Assembly: GCF_014203665.1 (NCBI RefSeq)
Contig: NZ_JACHJN010000001.1
Span: 806,001 to 870,000, forward strand
Length of the DNA: 64,000 nucleotides
DNA from: Saccharothrix tamanrassetensis
GTDB lineage: Bacteria; Actinomycetota; Actinomycetes; Mycobacteriales; Pseudonocardiaceae
Direction: 5' to 3'
In this document: positions 1 through 7,932 of the stretch, one piece after another
Position numbering within the stretch: position 1 is the first letter of the stretch
Layout: every line of letters starts with the position of its first letter
Notes under the pieces: model-generated
Told to the model about the DNA's origin: nothing
What the model saw: the letters and a program-made list of their open reading frames with translations, nothing else
Database searches by the model: none
Made by a program: the position numbers and the translations under genes

Positions 1-1920
1 GACGAGGCGCGCCGCCTGTACGCCAAGCCCGGCAAGGTGGACCTGTTCGGTGTGCTGCTGGAGCCCGGAGCGTCGGTGGAGGCCGTGCGCGGGGAACTGG
101 AGCGCGCGGTCGGCAGCCGGGACGTGAAGGTGCTGGCGGGCGACGAACGGGGGCTCGCCGAGTTCCCCGACGCCCAGGGCGGCGGCGAAGGTCTCATCAC
201 GCTGTCCGCGGTGTTCGGCGGGTTGGCGATCATGGTCGCGATGTTCGTGGTGGCGGGCACGCTCGGGCTGTCGGTGCAGCAGCGGCACCGGGAGATGGCG
301 CTGCTGCGGGCGATCGGCTCGACGCCGGGGCAGCTGCGGCGGCTGGTGCTGGGCGAGACGGCGATCGTGGCGGTGCTCGCGACGCTGGCCGGGTGGCCGT
401 TGAGCGGGTACCTCGGGCGGTGGCTGATGGACCAGCTGGCCGGCGCCGGGGTCGCGCCGAGCCAGCTCGCGTACCGGCAGGGTTGGATCCCGGTGGCCGC
501 CGGGGTGGGGATCTCGTTGCTCAGCGCGCTGGTCGCGGCGTTCGTCGCGGGCCGGGGCGCGGCGGTGACCAAGCCGACCGAGGCGCTGATGGAGGCGAGC
601 CTGCAGAGCCGGTGGTTCTCCGTGCCGCGACTGGTGTTCGCGCTGGTGTGCCTGGGCGGCGGCACCGCCCTGAGCATCATCACCGCGCTGGTGATGTCCG
701 GCCCGGTGGCCGCGTCGACGGCCGGGCCGACGGCGATGCTGTGGGCGTCCGGCATCGCGCTGCTCTCCCCCGCCGCCGCCAAGGTGATCATCGCGGCGCT
801 GCGGTGGCCGGTACGGGCGGTGGGCGGGCTCGCCGGGTACCTGGCGGTGCTCAACGCGGGCGCGCGTCGGGTGCGGGTGGCCGGTGCGATCACGCCGGTG
901 ATGCTGGCGACCGGGCTGGCGACCGCGTTGATCTACCTGCAGACCACGCAGGCCGGCGGTTCGGACGGGTTCGCCGAGAACCTGCGGGCGGACGCCGTGC
1001 TGACCAGTTCGTCGGGCTCGCTGCCGGCGGAGCTGGTGGCCGAGGTGGACGGGCTGAACGGGGTGGACGCCGCGTCGGCGCTGGTGGACACCGAGGCGTT
1101 CTTCCCGGACCACGAGGACGGCGACGACGAGGTCACCGTGCTGGGCGTCACCCCCGGCGGTGTCACGCAGACGCTCGGCGTGAGCATCACCCGGGGTTCG
1201 GTCGACGACCTGCGCGGCGATTCGGTGGCGCTGCCGCAGAAGTGGGCCGAGAACCTGGGCACGACCGTCGGCGACACGGTGAAGATGCGGCTCGGTGACG
1301 GCCAGACCGTGCGGGCGAAGGTCGTCGCCATCCACACCGGCTCCTACGAGTCGGCGCTGATGCCCGCGGATCTGGTCCTCCAGCACGCCAACGGTGGCCA
1401 GGTGTCGTGGATCCTGGTCAAGGGCGGGACCGACGCGTTGTCCACGTTGACCGAGAAGTACCCGAACATCCGGGTGATGGACCCGTCTGAGGCCTCGGCG
1501 GGCAGTGGTGGCGGCGGCGAGCAGACCGGGGCGTGGGTCAACTACCTGCTGGTCGGCATGATCCTGGCGTACACGGTCATCGCGCTGGTGAACACGCTCG
1601 TCATCGCGACCGGTGAACGGCGGCGGGAGTTCGCGCTGCAACGGCTGATCGGCGCGACCCACGGGCAGATCCTGCGCATGGTCGGCGTGGAGGCGGTGGT
1701 CATCGCGGTCGGCGGCATCCTGCTGGGCGGGATCGTGTCGCTGGTGACGCTGATCCCGTTCGCCTTCGCGATGGACGGCTCGCTGTGGCCGTCCGGCCCG
1801 ATCGGCATCTACCTGACGGTGGTCGCCTCGGCGACCGGCCTGACGCTGCTGTCCACCCTGCTGTCCACCGCGCACGTGCTGCGCACGCCGCCGGTGGAAG
1901 CGGCGGCGACCCTGAGCTGA
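1..1920 (+). CDS. FtsX-family ABC transporter permease, 5' end missing
   Basis: The frame is open from base 1, so the gene begins upstream of the window and only its last 639 codons are present. A hydrophobic block (LITLSAVFGGLAIMVAM) is followed by QQRHREMALLRAIGSTPGQL, the cytoplasmic loop typical of FtsX/MacB permeases. Further membrane segments, a long extracytoplasmic domain (roughly codons 315-510) and a second FtsX core with ERRREFALQRLIGA near the C-terminus follow. This is the duplicated architecture of an 8-10 TM permease. Such proteins pair with an MJ0796-type ATPase, presumably encoded just upstream. Substrate unknown: lipoprotein release, peptide export or cell-wall hydrolase control are all possible. 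A second such permease lies at 57519-59993. Confidence 0.9.
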   Translation, partial: DEARRLYAKPGKVDLFGVLLEPGASVEAVRGELERAVGSRDVKVLAGDERGLAEFPDAQGGGEGLITLSAVFGGLAIMVAMFVVAGTLGLSVQQRHREMALLRAIGSTPGQLRRLVLGETAIVAVLATLAGWPLSGYLGRWLMDQLAGAGVAPSQLAYRQGWIPVAAGVGISLLSALVAAFVAGRGAAVTKPTEALMEASLQSRWFSVPRLVFALVCLGGGTALSIITALVMSGPVAASTAGPTAMLWASGIALLSPAAAKVIIAALRWPVRAVGGLAGYLAVLNAGARRVRVAGAITPVMLATGLATALIYLQTTQAGGSDGFAENLRADAVLTSSSGSLPAELVAEVDGLNGVDAASALVDTEAFFPDHEDGDDEVTVLGVTPGGVTQTLGVSITRGSVDDLRGDSVALPQKWAENLGTTVGDTVKMRLGDGQTVRAKVVAIHTGSYESALMPADLVLQHANGGQVSWILVKGGTDALSTLTEKYPNIRVMDPSEASAGSGGGGEQTGAWVNYLLVGMILAYTVIALVNTLVIATGERRREFALQRLIGATHGQILRMVGVEAVVIAVGGILLGGIVSLVTLIPFAFAMDGSLWPSGPIGIYLTVVASATGLTLLSTLLSTAHVLRTPPVEAAATLS

Positions 1921-1961
1921 CCTTTAGACCCTGAGCTGACCTCTACGGGCTGACCTCTACA
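1910..1961. repeat. 19-bp tandem repeat at a convergent gene junction
   Basis: Two near-identical 19-bp units (CCCTGAGCTGACCTTTAGA at 1910-1928 and CCCTGAGCTGACCTCTACG at 1929-1947) are followed by a shortened third unit (GGCTGACCTCTACA, 1948-1961). The first unit contains the stop codon of the permease and the third covers the stop codon of the convergent oxidoreductase. The array looks like local slippage duplication of the permease tail rather than a functional site. Confidence 0.7.
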
Positions 1962-2946
1962 GGGTGACCTCGGTGTCGGTCCTGGCCGACTCGACCAGCG
2001 CCTCGCCCACGCGGGCGGTGCGCTTCGAGTCGGCCAGGGTCACCAGCGGGCTGCTCCCGGTGCGCACGGCTTCGTGGAACGCGATGGTCTGGTGTTCGTA
2101 CGGATCGGCGGCGGGCAGGACTTCCTCCCTCGACCCGTCCCCGGTCACGACGGTGATCAGGCACTCGTCGTTCTCGGTCGCCCACGCGTTGCGGACCTCG
2201 ATGGAGCCGCGGGTGCCCTGGAGTTCGTAGCGCGAACGCGGGCCGTAGTCGAAGCTGTAGTCGATCAACGCCGCGCGGCCGTCGCCGAAGTCCAAGGTCG
2301 CCACGGCACTCGTGTCGACCATCGCGCCGTTCTCGTGGTGGAACCACGCGCGGACCTTCTCCGGGGCACGACCGAACGCCCACAGCGCCGTGTCGAACGC
2401 GTAGCAGCCGACGTCCCAGGTGGCTCCGCCGCCCAGGGCCGGGTCGTAGCGGATGTCGTCCACCGAGTCCGTCCTGCCCGCGAACGCGGCCCGCACGACC
2501 CGCAGGTCGCCGATCTCGCCGGACGCGAGCAGCTCGACCACGCGCCGCTGCTGCGGGTGGAAGCGGTACATGTACGCCTCCGCCACGGTGAGCCCCGCGG
2601 AGGCCTGTTCGATCCGCACGCAGTCCGCTTCGGACAACGCCATCGGCTTCTCGCACAGCACGTGCTTGCCCGCGGCCAGGGCGCGCAGCGTCCACGGCAC
2701 GTGCAGCGAGTTGGGCAGCGCGATGTAGACGGCGTCGACCTCGTCGTCGGCCAGCAGGCTCTCGAAGCCGTCGTGGACCCTCGCCCCGAACGGCTCGGCG
2801 AACCGCCCGGACGCCTCGGTCCGACCCGGACGGGCGGCGACCGCCGTGACGGTGTTGCCGGGCGTGCGGTGGATCGCGGGCGCCACGCGGGTGCTGATGT
2901 GCGCGGTCGAGCCGAGCACGCCCCAGCGGAGTTCCGGGTCGGTCAC
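1957..2946 (-). CDS. Gfo/Idh/MocA-family NAD(P)-dependent oxidoreductase
   Basis: 329 residues, normal for the family. The N-terminal Rossmann domain opens with WGVLGSTAHIS, a variant of the GxGxxA dinucleotide fold. CEKPMAL (about residue 97) is the conserved EKP motif whose lysine contacts substrate and cofactor. The C-terminal alpha/beta domain carries GGGATWDVGCYAFD, the usual GG-x-L-x-D-x-G-x-H-like segment. Members oxidise or reduce sugars, inositols, biliverdin or trans-dihydrodiols, so the substrate cannot be read from sequence. It lies 69 bp downstream of the DsbA-like isomerase on the same strand, so it may be the last gene of the polyene-type operon; the gap, unlike the overlaps upstream, leaves that open. 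Confidence 0.85.
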   Translation of the reverse strand: MTDPELRWGVLGSTAHISTRVAPAIHRTPGNTVTAVAARPGRTEASGRFAEPFGARVHDGFESLLADDEVDAVYIALPNSLHVPWTLRALAAGKHVLCEKPMALSEADCVRIEQASAGLTVAEAYMYRFHPQQRRVVELLASGEIGDLRVVRAAFAGRTDSVDDIRYDPALGGGATWDVGCYAFDTALWAFGRAPEKVRAWFHHENGAMVDTSAVATLDFGDGRAALIDYSFDYGPRSRYELQGTRGSIEVRNAWATENDECLITVVTGDGSREEVLPAADPYEHQTIAFHEAVRTGSSPLVTLADSKRTARVGEALVESARTDTEVTL

Positions 2947-3015
2947 GCTGTCCTCCTCGATGCCGGGGACAGCGTACGGAACCGATCCCGCTGGTCGGGG
3001 ACCGCGTGGCGCCGG

Positions 3016-3705
3016 TCAGCCGCAGCCGCCCGCGTGACCGGGATCGGCGGACGGGCCGGGGGCGTCGCCGGCGGGCGGCGCACCGGCCGGGGCGAGCTTC
3101 GAGCGGACGTGCGCGACGAAGTCCGCGAGCCGGTCCACACCCCAGAACCGGGTGAACCTGTGCACGAAGAACGGCACGCCGAACACGCCGTCGCGGCACA
3201 CGTCCATCAGCAGTTCGACGCCTCGGGCGCGCAAGCCGTCGTCGTCACAGGCGTTGGACACCTCGTCGGGGTCCAGCCCCAGGCGGGTGGCGATGTCCGC
3301 GATGGTGGCCCGGTCGCAGATGTCACGGCCGTGTTGCCAGCGCGCCGAGCACACCTCGGCGATGTACTCGCGGCCGAGGCCCTCGCGCAGCGCCACCAGG
3401 TATCCCAGGTGCGGGATCTCCCACACCGGTTCCCGGTCGACCGGCCACTTCACCGACAAGCCGCGCGCGGCGGCGAGCCGGGCCACGTCCTGGAGGATGT
3501 AGAGGTGCTTGGCACGGGACATCGCCACGTACGGGAACTGCTCGCCGCGTTCCCGCAGCGCCTGGTCGTTGCGTTCGTCCGGCTCCCAGAACGGGGCCCA
3601 CTCGATCGCGTCGGCGACCTCGGGCGCGTCGCGCAGCAGGTCGTGGAACGCCAGCCAGGAATACGGGCTGCGCAGCGAGAAGTAGAACCTCGGGTGCCTG
3701 CTCAT
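3016..3705 (-). CDS. DsbA-fold isomerase (2-hydroxychromene-2-carboxylate isomerase-like)
   Basis: 229 residues. The start FYFSLRSPYSWLA matches the thioredoxin-fold beginning of the kappa-GST/HCCA isomerase group (FYFDxxSPYSYLA). There is no CxxC, so it is not a disulfide oxidoreductase. GVFGVPFFVH (about residues 188-197) is the conserved cis-Pro loop (GVPTF type). The family catalyses glutathione-dependent or independent cis/trans isomerisation and ring opening. The start ATG overlaps the stop of the ketoreductase gene (ATGA), so it belongs to the polyene-type operon. There, cis/trans isomerisation of a polyene intermediate is the natural guess, but this is inference from context. The C-terminus is Pro/Gly/Ala-rich and probably disordered. 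Confidence 0.8.
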   Translation of the reverse strand: MSRHPRFYFSLRSPYSWLAFHDLLRDAPEVADAIEWAPFWEPDERNDQALRERGEQFPYVAMSRAKHLYILQDVARLAAARGLSVKWPVDREPVWEIPHLGYLVALREGLGREYIAEVCSARWQHGRDICDRATIADIATRLGLDPDEVSNACDDDGLRARGVELLMDVCRDGVFGVPFFVHRFTRFWGVDRLADFVAHVRSKLAPAGAPPAGDAPGPSADPGHAGGCG

Positions 3706-4439
3706 CAGATCACCAGGCCGCCGTCGACACCGAACACCTGGCCGGTGACGTACGAGGCGTGGTCCGACACCAGGAACGACACCAGGTCGGCGACCTCCTC
3801 GGGCTTCCCGAAGCGCCCCAACGGGATCTGCGCGGTCATCTTCGCGGCGAAGTCGTCGCCCAGGCCGGCCACCATGTCGGTGTCGATGAAGCCCGGCGCC
3901 ACCGCGTTGACCCGGATGCCGTACTTGCCGACCTCCTTGGCCAACGCCTTGCTGAACCCGATGATCCCGGCCTTGGACGCGGAGTAGTTGGTCTGTGCGG
4001 CGTTGCCGTACACGCCGGCGACCGACGACAGGGTGACCAGCGTGCCCGCCTTGCGCTTCATCATGGCGAACACGGCCGCCTTGCACAGGTGGAACGTGCC
4101 GTCCAGGTTGACCCGCAGCACCCGCTGCCAGTCCTCCTCCTTCATGAGCACCAACGGGTTGTCCCGGACGATGCCCGCGCACGACACGACCGCGTGCAAC
4201 GGCCCGAGTTCGGCTTCCGCGTCCTTGACGAACCGGTCCACCGAGCGCTTCTCCGCCACGTCCACCTGCGCGGTGAACACGGCGGCACCCGCCTGGGCGG
4301 CCTCCTTCGCCACGACGTCGGCCGCGTCCTTGTTGGCCTGGTAGCAGAACGCCACGTCGTACCCGTCCCGCGCCAGCCGGGTCACCACCCGGTGCCCGAT
4401 GCCGCGCGACCCGCCGGACACCAATGCGACGCGCCTCAT
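3705..4439 (-). CDS. FabG-type 3-oxoacyl-ACP reductase (SDR)
   Basis: 244 residues, classical SDR length. It has the cofactor motif SGGSRGIG near residue 8 (TGxxxGxG type), SCAGI (NNAG equivalent), catalytic Ser in LSSVAGVYGN, and YSASK (YxxxK). The C-terminal VTGQVFGVDGGLVI is the standard FabG ending. It should reduce the beta-keto group on ACP-bound intermediates with NADPH. It overlaps by four bases with both neighbours, so it is translated with the dehydratase genes of the same operon. As the only SDR in the cluster it is the likely ketoreductase for every elongation round. Confidence 0.92.
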   Translation of the reverse strand: MRRVALVSGGSRGIGHRVVTRLARDGYDVAFCYQANKDAADVVAKEAAQAGAAVFTAQVDVAEKRSVDRFVKDAEAELGPLHAVVSCAGIVRDNPLVLMKEEDWQRVLRVNLDGTFHLCKAAVFAMMKRKAGTLVTLSSVAGVYGNAAQTNYSASKAGIIGFSKALAKEVGKYGIRVNAVAPGFIDTDMVAGLGDDFAAKMTAQIPLGRFGKPEEVADLVSFLVSDHASYVTGQVFGVDGGLVI

Positions 4440-4918
4440 GCCACTCCCTCCGGACGCAGCACCTCGACGCCGCGCCGCGCCATCGTGAACGATCCGATCT
4501 CCAGCAGCTTGCGGCCCGCGACCAGGCTGTGGCCCGCGAGGATCGCCGCGTCCGCCACCTCGCGCACCAACTGCACGTGGTGCTCCACCACGTCGCCGGG
4601 GAACACCTCGCCGTGCAGCACGACGTCCCGGATCCCGGTGATCAGCTCCACCTTGTCCGCCGACACATCGGGGTTCGGGTTCTCCCAGCGCGTGAGCAGC
4701 ACCGCGGACTGCGCCCACGACTCCAGCAGCAACCCGACGGGGTAGGCCTCTTCGGCGCTGTCGGCGTAGCACGGCTCCCGGCCGCTGACGGCCTTGACCG
4801 TGACGATGCTCCGGCCGGGTTCCACTTCGGACACCTGGTCCACCAGCAACACCGGGTACCGGTGCGGGATGACCGCCCGGATCCCGGCCTGGCGCAAGGG
4901 CAGGGGCAGGCCGGTCAC
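4436..4918 (-). CDS. FabZ-like hotdog protein, probable dehydratase partner lacking the active-site His
   Basis: 160 residues. IPHRYPVLLVDQV near residue 18 is the FabZ hallmark (LPHRYPFLLVDRV type), so this is a hotdog dehydratase homologue. The FabZ catalytic stretch HFPGxPxxPG is replaced by DSAEEAYPVGLLLESWAQ. The helix with the catalytic acid (LLLESWAQ) survives, but the His and the PG-turn pattern are gone. The next gene upstream (4915-5235) encodes a shorter hotdog protein with an intact GHYPGFPILPG. An obligate pair, in which this subunit supplies fold or acid and the other the His, is a reasonable inference and resembles the paired dehydratases of polyene-forming type II PKS systems. 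Overlaps both neighbours by 4 nt. Confidence 0.8.
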   Translation of the reverse strand: MTGLPLPLRQAGIRAVIPHRYPVLLVDQVSEVEPGRSIVTVKAVSGREPCYADSAEEAYPVGLLLESWAQSAVLLTRWENPNPDVSADKVELITGIRDVVLHGEVFPGDVVEHHVQLVREVADAAILAGHSLVAGRKLLEIGSFTMARRGVEVLRPEGVA

Positions 4919-5235
4919 CGCTGCCCACCTCCGCCGAGCCGGAGCTTGAACTCCGCGACCGGCCCCGCCGCGGTGGACACCTTGGCGACGCAGCGCACTT
5001 GGTCCTCCTCGTGGGTCAGCGTGGTCTCGATGGCGAGGTCGTCGCCGGGGAACACCGGGTGCAGGAACTTCGCCCGGTCCAGCGCCGTCACGCGCAGCCC
5101 GGGCAGCTGCTCGCGCAGCGCCGCCCGGACGTGCTCGACCACGAAGAGCCCCGGCAGGATGGGGAACCCCGGGTAGTGTCCGGCGAACACGGGGTCCGCC
5201 GGGTCCACGTGGACCGCGAACAGGGGCGCCGTCAC
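4915..5235 (-). CDS. Small hotdog beta-hydroxyacyl-ACP dehydratase (FabA/FabZ-like)
   Basis: 106 residues from a GTG start that overlaps the stop of the KS-like gene (GTGA). GHYPGFPILPGLFVVEHV carries both the catalytic His (H-Y/F-P-G) and the downstream Glu of the hotdog dehydratases. FLHPVFPGDDLAIE is the second conserved strand region. It is shorter than FabZ (about 145-150 aa) because the N-terminal PHRYPFLLVD segment is missing, and that segment is present in the adjacent 160-aa protein. The two genes therefore look like complementary subunits. Expected role: removal of water from beta-hydroxyacyl-ACP to give enoyl units in a conjugated chain. No enoyl reductase is visible in the operon, which fits polyene rather than saturated product. 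Confidence 0.82.
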   Translation of the reverse strand: MTAPLFAVHVDPADPVFAGHYPGFPILPGLFVVEHVRAALREQLPGLRVTALDRAKFLHPVFPGDDLAIETTLTHEEDQVRCVAKVSTAAGPVAEFKLRLGGGGQR

Positions 5236-6296
5236 GGCAGTTCCAGCACGGTGCAGCCGACGGTGCCGTCCCGCTCCACGCCGGTGACCAGGGCGTGGCC
5301 GGACCGGCCGGCCGCGATCGCCGCCGCGAGCTGGAACCCGGCCGCCGCGGCGGAGGTGTCGCCGACCAGCGGCGCGCACCGCACCCACTCGGGCGTGCGC
5401 CCCAACGCGTCCACGACCGCCGCTTCCTCGGCCCCGTCGGTGGAGACGAACACCACCTCGTCCCGGTCGACCCCGGCCTGCGCCAGCGCGGAACGGACGC
5501 AGTCGGTCAGCGCACGCCGGGCGCCGTCGGCTTCGAAGAATCCCCGGAACCGGGTGCCGACGGGACGCGCGAGCACGGGTCGGCCCGCTCGGACGGCGGC
5601 GGATTCGGCTTCCAGCAGGAACACCGCGCCGCCTTCGCCCAGCGGCGCGGCCGTTCCTCCGCTGCCCCGCCACTCCAGCCACGCGCGCTGGGTCGAGTAC
5701 TCCTCGGCCGCGCCGACCAGCACGCGGTCGCAGTGCCCGCCGCGCAGCAGCCGGGAGGCGTAGCTCAGCGCGAGCAGGCCGGTCAGCGCGCCGCCCGCGA
5801 TGGTGGTGTTGGGGCCCTTGATCCGGTGCCAGATCGCGCTCTGCCCGGCGGCGCGGTTCATCACCGTGTTCGGGAACAGCGCCGGGTCGACGTGGTAGGG
5901 CTTGTCACCGGTCAGCGCGTCCCGGGTGAAGTCCATGATCGACTGAACGCTGCCGGAACCGGTGCCGAGCACGACGCCGACCCGTTCGGGGTGCTCCAGC
6001 AGTCCGGGCCCGCAGGACTCCAGGAGTTGGCCGACCGTGCCGACGGCCAGCGCGGTGACCCGGTCCATGCTCCGGGTTCCCTTGCGTCCCAAAGCCTGCC
6101 GGGCGCTGAAGTCGGGCACCAGGGCGGCGCTCGGGAACGGCCCGTCGGACGGGGCGAGCGCCGAAGCACCCGCCCGCACGCCGTCGGAGAACGCCGCCGC
6201 GCCCACCCCGAACGGCGAGATCGCCGACCACGCCGAGAAGACCAGCGTGTCCGCTGCGTCCAAGGTGGACAGACGGGGCTCGGTGGCGGCTGTCAC
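5232..6296 (-). CDS. Ketosynthase-like chain-length factor (KS-beta/CLF), active-site Cys absent
   Basis: 354 residues with the thiolase-fold pattern of a KAS II-like protein (VVLGTGSGSVQSIMDF, PNTVMNRAAGQSAIWH, PLGEGGAVFLLE). The nucleophile segment reads TTIAGGALTG, so the Cys of a ketosynthase is Ala170; the companion KS at 7932-9164 has Cys170 in the aligned position. The HGTGT motif is also degenerate (VSTDGAEEAA). It cannot condense by itself and is best read as the KS-beta subunit of a heterodimer that shapes the cavity and sets chain length. Aromatic KS-beta proteins usually have Gln at this position, so Ala points to a different lineage. GTG start overlaps the upstream stop. Confidence 0.85.
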   Translation of the reverse strand: MTAATEPRLSTLDAADTLVFSAWSAISPFGVGAAAFSDGVRAGASALAPSDGPFPSAALVPDFSARQALGRKGTRSMDRVTALAVGTVGQLLESCGPGLLEHPERVGVVLGTGSGSVQSIMDFTRDALTGDKPYHVDPALFPNTVMNRAAGQSAIWHRIKGPNTTIAGGALTGLLALSYASRLLRGGHCDRVLVGAAEEYSTQRAWLEWRGSGGTAAPLGEGGAVFLLEAESAAVRAGRPVLARPVGTRFRGFFEADGARRALTDCVRSALAQAGVDRDEVVFVSTDGAEEAAVVDALGRTPEWVRCAPLVGDTSAAAAGFQLAAAIAAGRSGHALVTGVERDGTVGCTVLELP

Positions 6297-7225
6297 GACA
6301 CACCACGGCCGGACAGCGACCCCGCCTTGCCGGTGATGGCGTCGGTGAGCCGGTCGTCGAAGTTGACCAGGCTCCAGTCCTTGCGGTTCTCGATGACGGC
6401 CCAGCCGTGGGTGATCCGGCCGGTCGCGGTCTGCACGAGAAGGCCGTCCCGCAGCACGTAGCAGTCCATCCGGGCGGTGAACGTGAACCGCTTGAAGACC
6501 TCCTCCACGGTGAACACCGTGTAGAGCGTCTCCTCCATCTTGGCCTCGTCGGTGAACGTGATCCGCGAGTGGGGCACCACCGGGATCCAGTTCTGCTCGT
6601 CCAGCAGCTTCTTGATGGACACGCCCCGGTCCTCCACGAAGAGGTCCAGGATCTCCTCCATCTGGCGCAGGTACCCCGACATCTGCACGCGCTCGGTGAA
6701 GTGGCAGTAGAAGTACGGCATCCGCCACGCCCACGCGAAGGCGTTGCGCCCCGCGGTGAGCAGGTCCAGCGGATCCGCGTCGCCGACCACGACCGGCTCC
6801 GCGCCGGCACCGATGCTCCCGACCACGTGCGGCGCCAGCTCGGCCGGCGCCGGCTCCGCGTCGAACCCGTGCGGGTCCAGGCGGAACGACACGGAGACCT
6901 TCGACTTGACCGCCTTCACGGTCTTGCCGTCCCGCTCCACGGTCAGCTCCACGACGAGCTTCAACGGCCCCTCGCCGTCGACCCGCCGGACGGTCGCCAG
7001 GGCCAGGTCGTCGATGTGGAACGCGGTGAGGATCTTGGTGTCCAGGTCGGTGATGTCGGTGCACAGCCCGAACCGCTCGTAGAGCTGCCCGGCCGGGAAG
7101 CCGCTCTGCCGCAGGTGGTCCAGCACGGCCTCTTCGACCATGTAGTTGACGTGCTTGAAGCCGATCCAGGTGCAGATGTTGGAGCCCTCGTAGCGGGGCC
7201 GCAGCGAAACGGTCGTCGTCGTCAC
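6293..7225 (-). CDS. Tandem-hotdog protein, possible acyl thioesterase/dehydratase-like
   Basis: 310 residues. The start is the GTG at 7225, which overlaps the stop of the hydrolase gene (GTGA). The sequence appears to hold two hotdog-like halves. The first half has RPRYEGSNICTWIGFKHVNY, resembling the RYExTNLxGNVYFVNYL region of 4HBT/enediyne-type thioesterases. The second has HSRITFTDEAKMEETLYT followed by a beta-rich stretch ending RITHGWAVIENRKDW. I do not recognise a characterised family. A role in hydrolytic release or in handling an acyl-ACP intermediate is plausible from position in the middle of the operon and from the fold guess. It has no signal peptide or membrane segment. Confidence 0.6.
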   Translation of the reverse strand: MTTTTVSLRPRYEGSNICTWIGFKHVNYMVEEAVLDHLRQSGFPAGQLYERFGLCTDITDLDTKILTAFHIDDLALATVRRVDGEGPLKLVVELTVERDGKTVKAVKSKVSVSFRLDPHGFDAEPAPAELAPHVVGSIGAGAEPVVVGDADPLDLLTAGRNAFAWAWRMPYFYCHFTERVQMSGYLRQMEEILDLFVEDRGVSIKKLLDEQNWIPVVPHSRITFTDEAKMEETLYTVFTVEEVFKRFTFTARMDCYVLRDGLLVQTATGRITHGWAVIENRKDWSLVNFDDRLTDAITGKAGSLSGRGVS

Positions 7226-7932
7226 GTCAACTCCAGGCTTTCGTCGAAGAAGTCGCGGACCAGGGCCGCGAGCCGGTCGGGCTGTTCGATCATCGGGAAG
7301 TGGCCGCAGCCGTCCAGGAGCTCGAACCGGCCGTGCGGCAGCGCTTTCGCCAGGGCGCGGCCGTCGTCGGGGCGGGCCGCGACGTCGTCCACGCCGCTCA
7401 CCACGAGCACCGGTGCGTCGACCGCGCCGAGGTCGAGGAACGGGGTGCGTAGGTAGGTCTCGAACCACCGGGTCCAGCCGTAGGGGCCGACCTGGTCGCG
7501 CAGCGACCGGGCCAGCCACTCGCGGCGGGCCTCCGGGAAGCGGGCGGTCTCGCCGACCCGGAGGGCTTCGCTGAACGTGCGGTGGAAGTCGTTGAGGTAG
7601 TAGGAGATGGTGGGCCAGTCGAACCCGGCCGGTTCCGGCCGGTAGAACGGGCACACCAGCACGGTGGGACGTGGCCGCACCCGGCGGTCCGCGTAGGACT
7701 CGATCAGCAGGTTCGCCGCCATCGAGTGCGCCACGACCACGTCGTGACCGGACCACACGCTGTCCACGACGTACCGGGCGGGGTCCGGGCGGTGCGCCCA
7801 CGCCGGGTCCGCCATGCCGTGCCACGGCAGTTCCGGTGTGGTGCGGGAGAACCGGGGCGGCAGCGCGGCGGCGACCGGATCCCACACCGCCGCCTTGCCC
7901 GCCAACCCGTGCAGCAGCAGGACGTGCGCCAT
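7222..7932 (-). CDS. Alpha/beta hydrolase
   Basis: 236 residues. LLLHGLAGKAAVWDPVA is the oxyanion-hole HG region. VVAHSMAANLLIE is the nucleophile elbow (variant G-x-S-x-G with Ala-His-Ser-Met-Ala, Ser about residue 83). PVLVVSGVDDVAA supplies the acidic residue, and DGCGHFPMIEQPD carries the catalytic His. It is therefore a complete Ser-Asp-His hydrolase. The ATG overlaps the KS stop codon (ATGA) and its own stop overlaps the next gene, so it is an integral part of the operon. Most likely job: hydrolytic release or editing of the ACP-bound product (type II thioesterase-like), inferred from context. Confidence 0.85.
   Translation of the reverse strand: MAHVLLLHGLAGKAAVWDPVAAALPPRFSRTTPELPWHGMADPAWAHRPDPARYVVDSVWSGHDVVVAHSMAANLLIESYADRRVRPRPTVLVCPFYRPEPAGFDWPTISYYLNDFHRTFSEALRVGETARFPEARREWLARSLRDQVGPYGWTRWFETYLRTPFLDLGAVDAPVLVVSGVDDVAARPDDGRALAKALPHGRFELLDGCGHFPMIEQPDRLAALVRDFFDESLELT

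Noticed and set aside
2074-3987. 637-codon open frame on the + strand opposite the oxidoreductase and isomerase genes
   Set aside because: Arg/Gly/His-rich translation without domains, antisense to two clear genes; a typical high-GC shadow frame.
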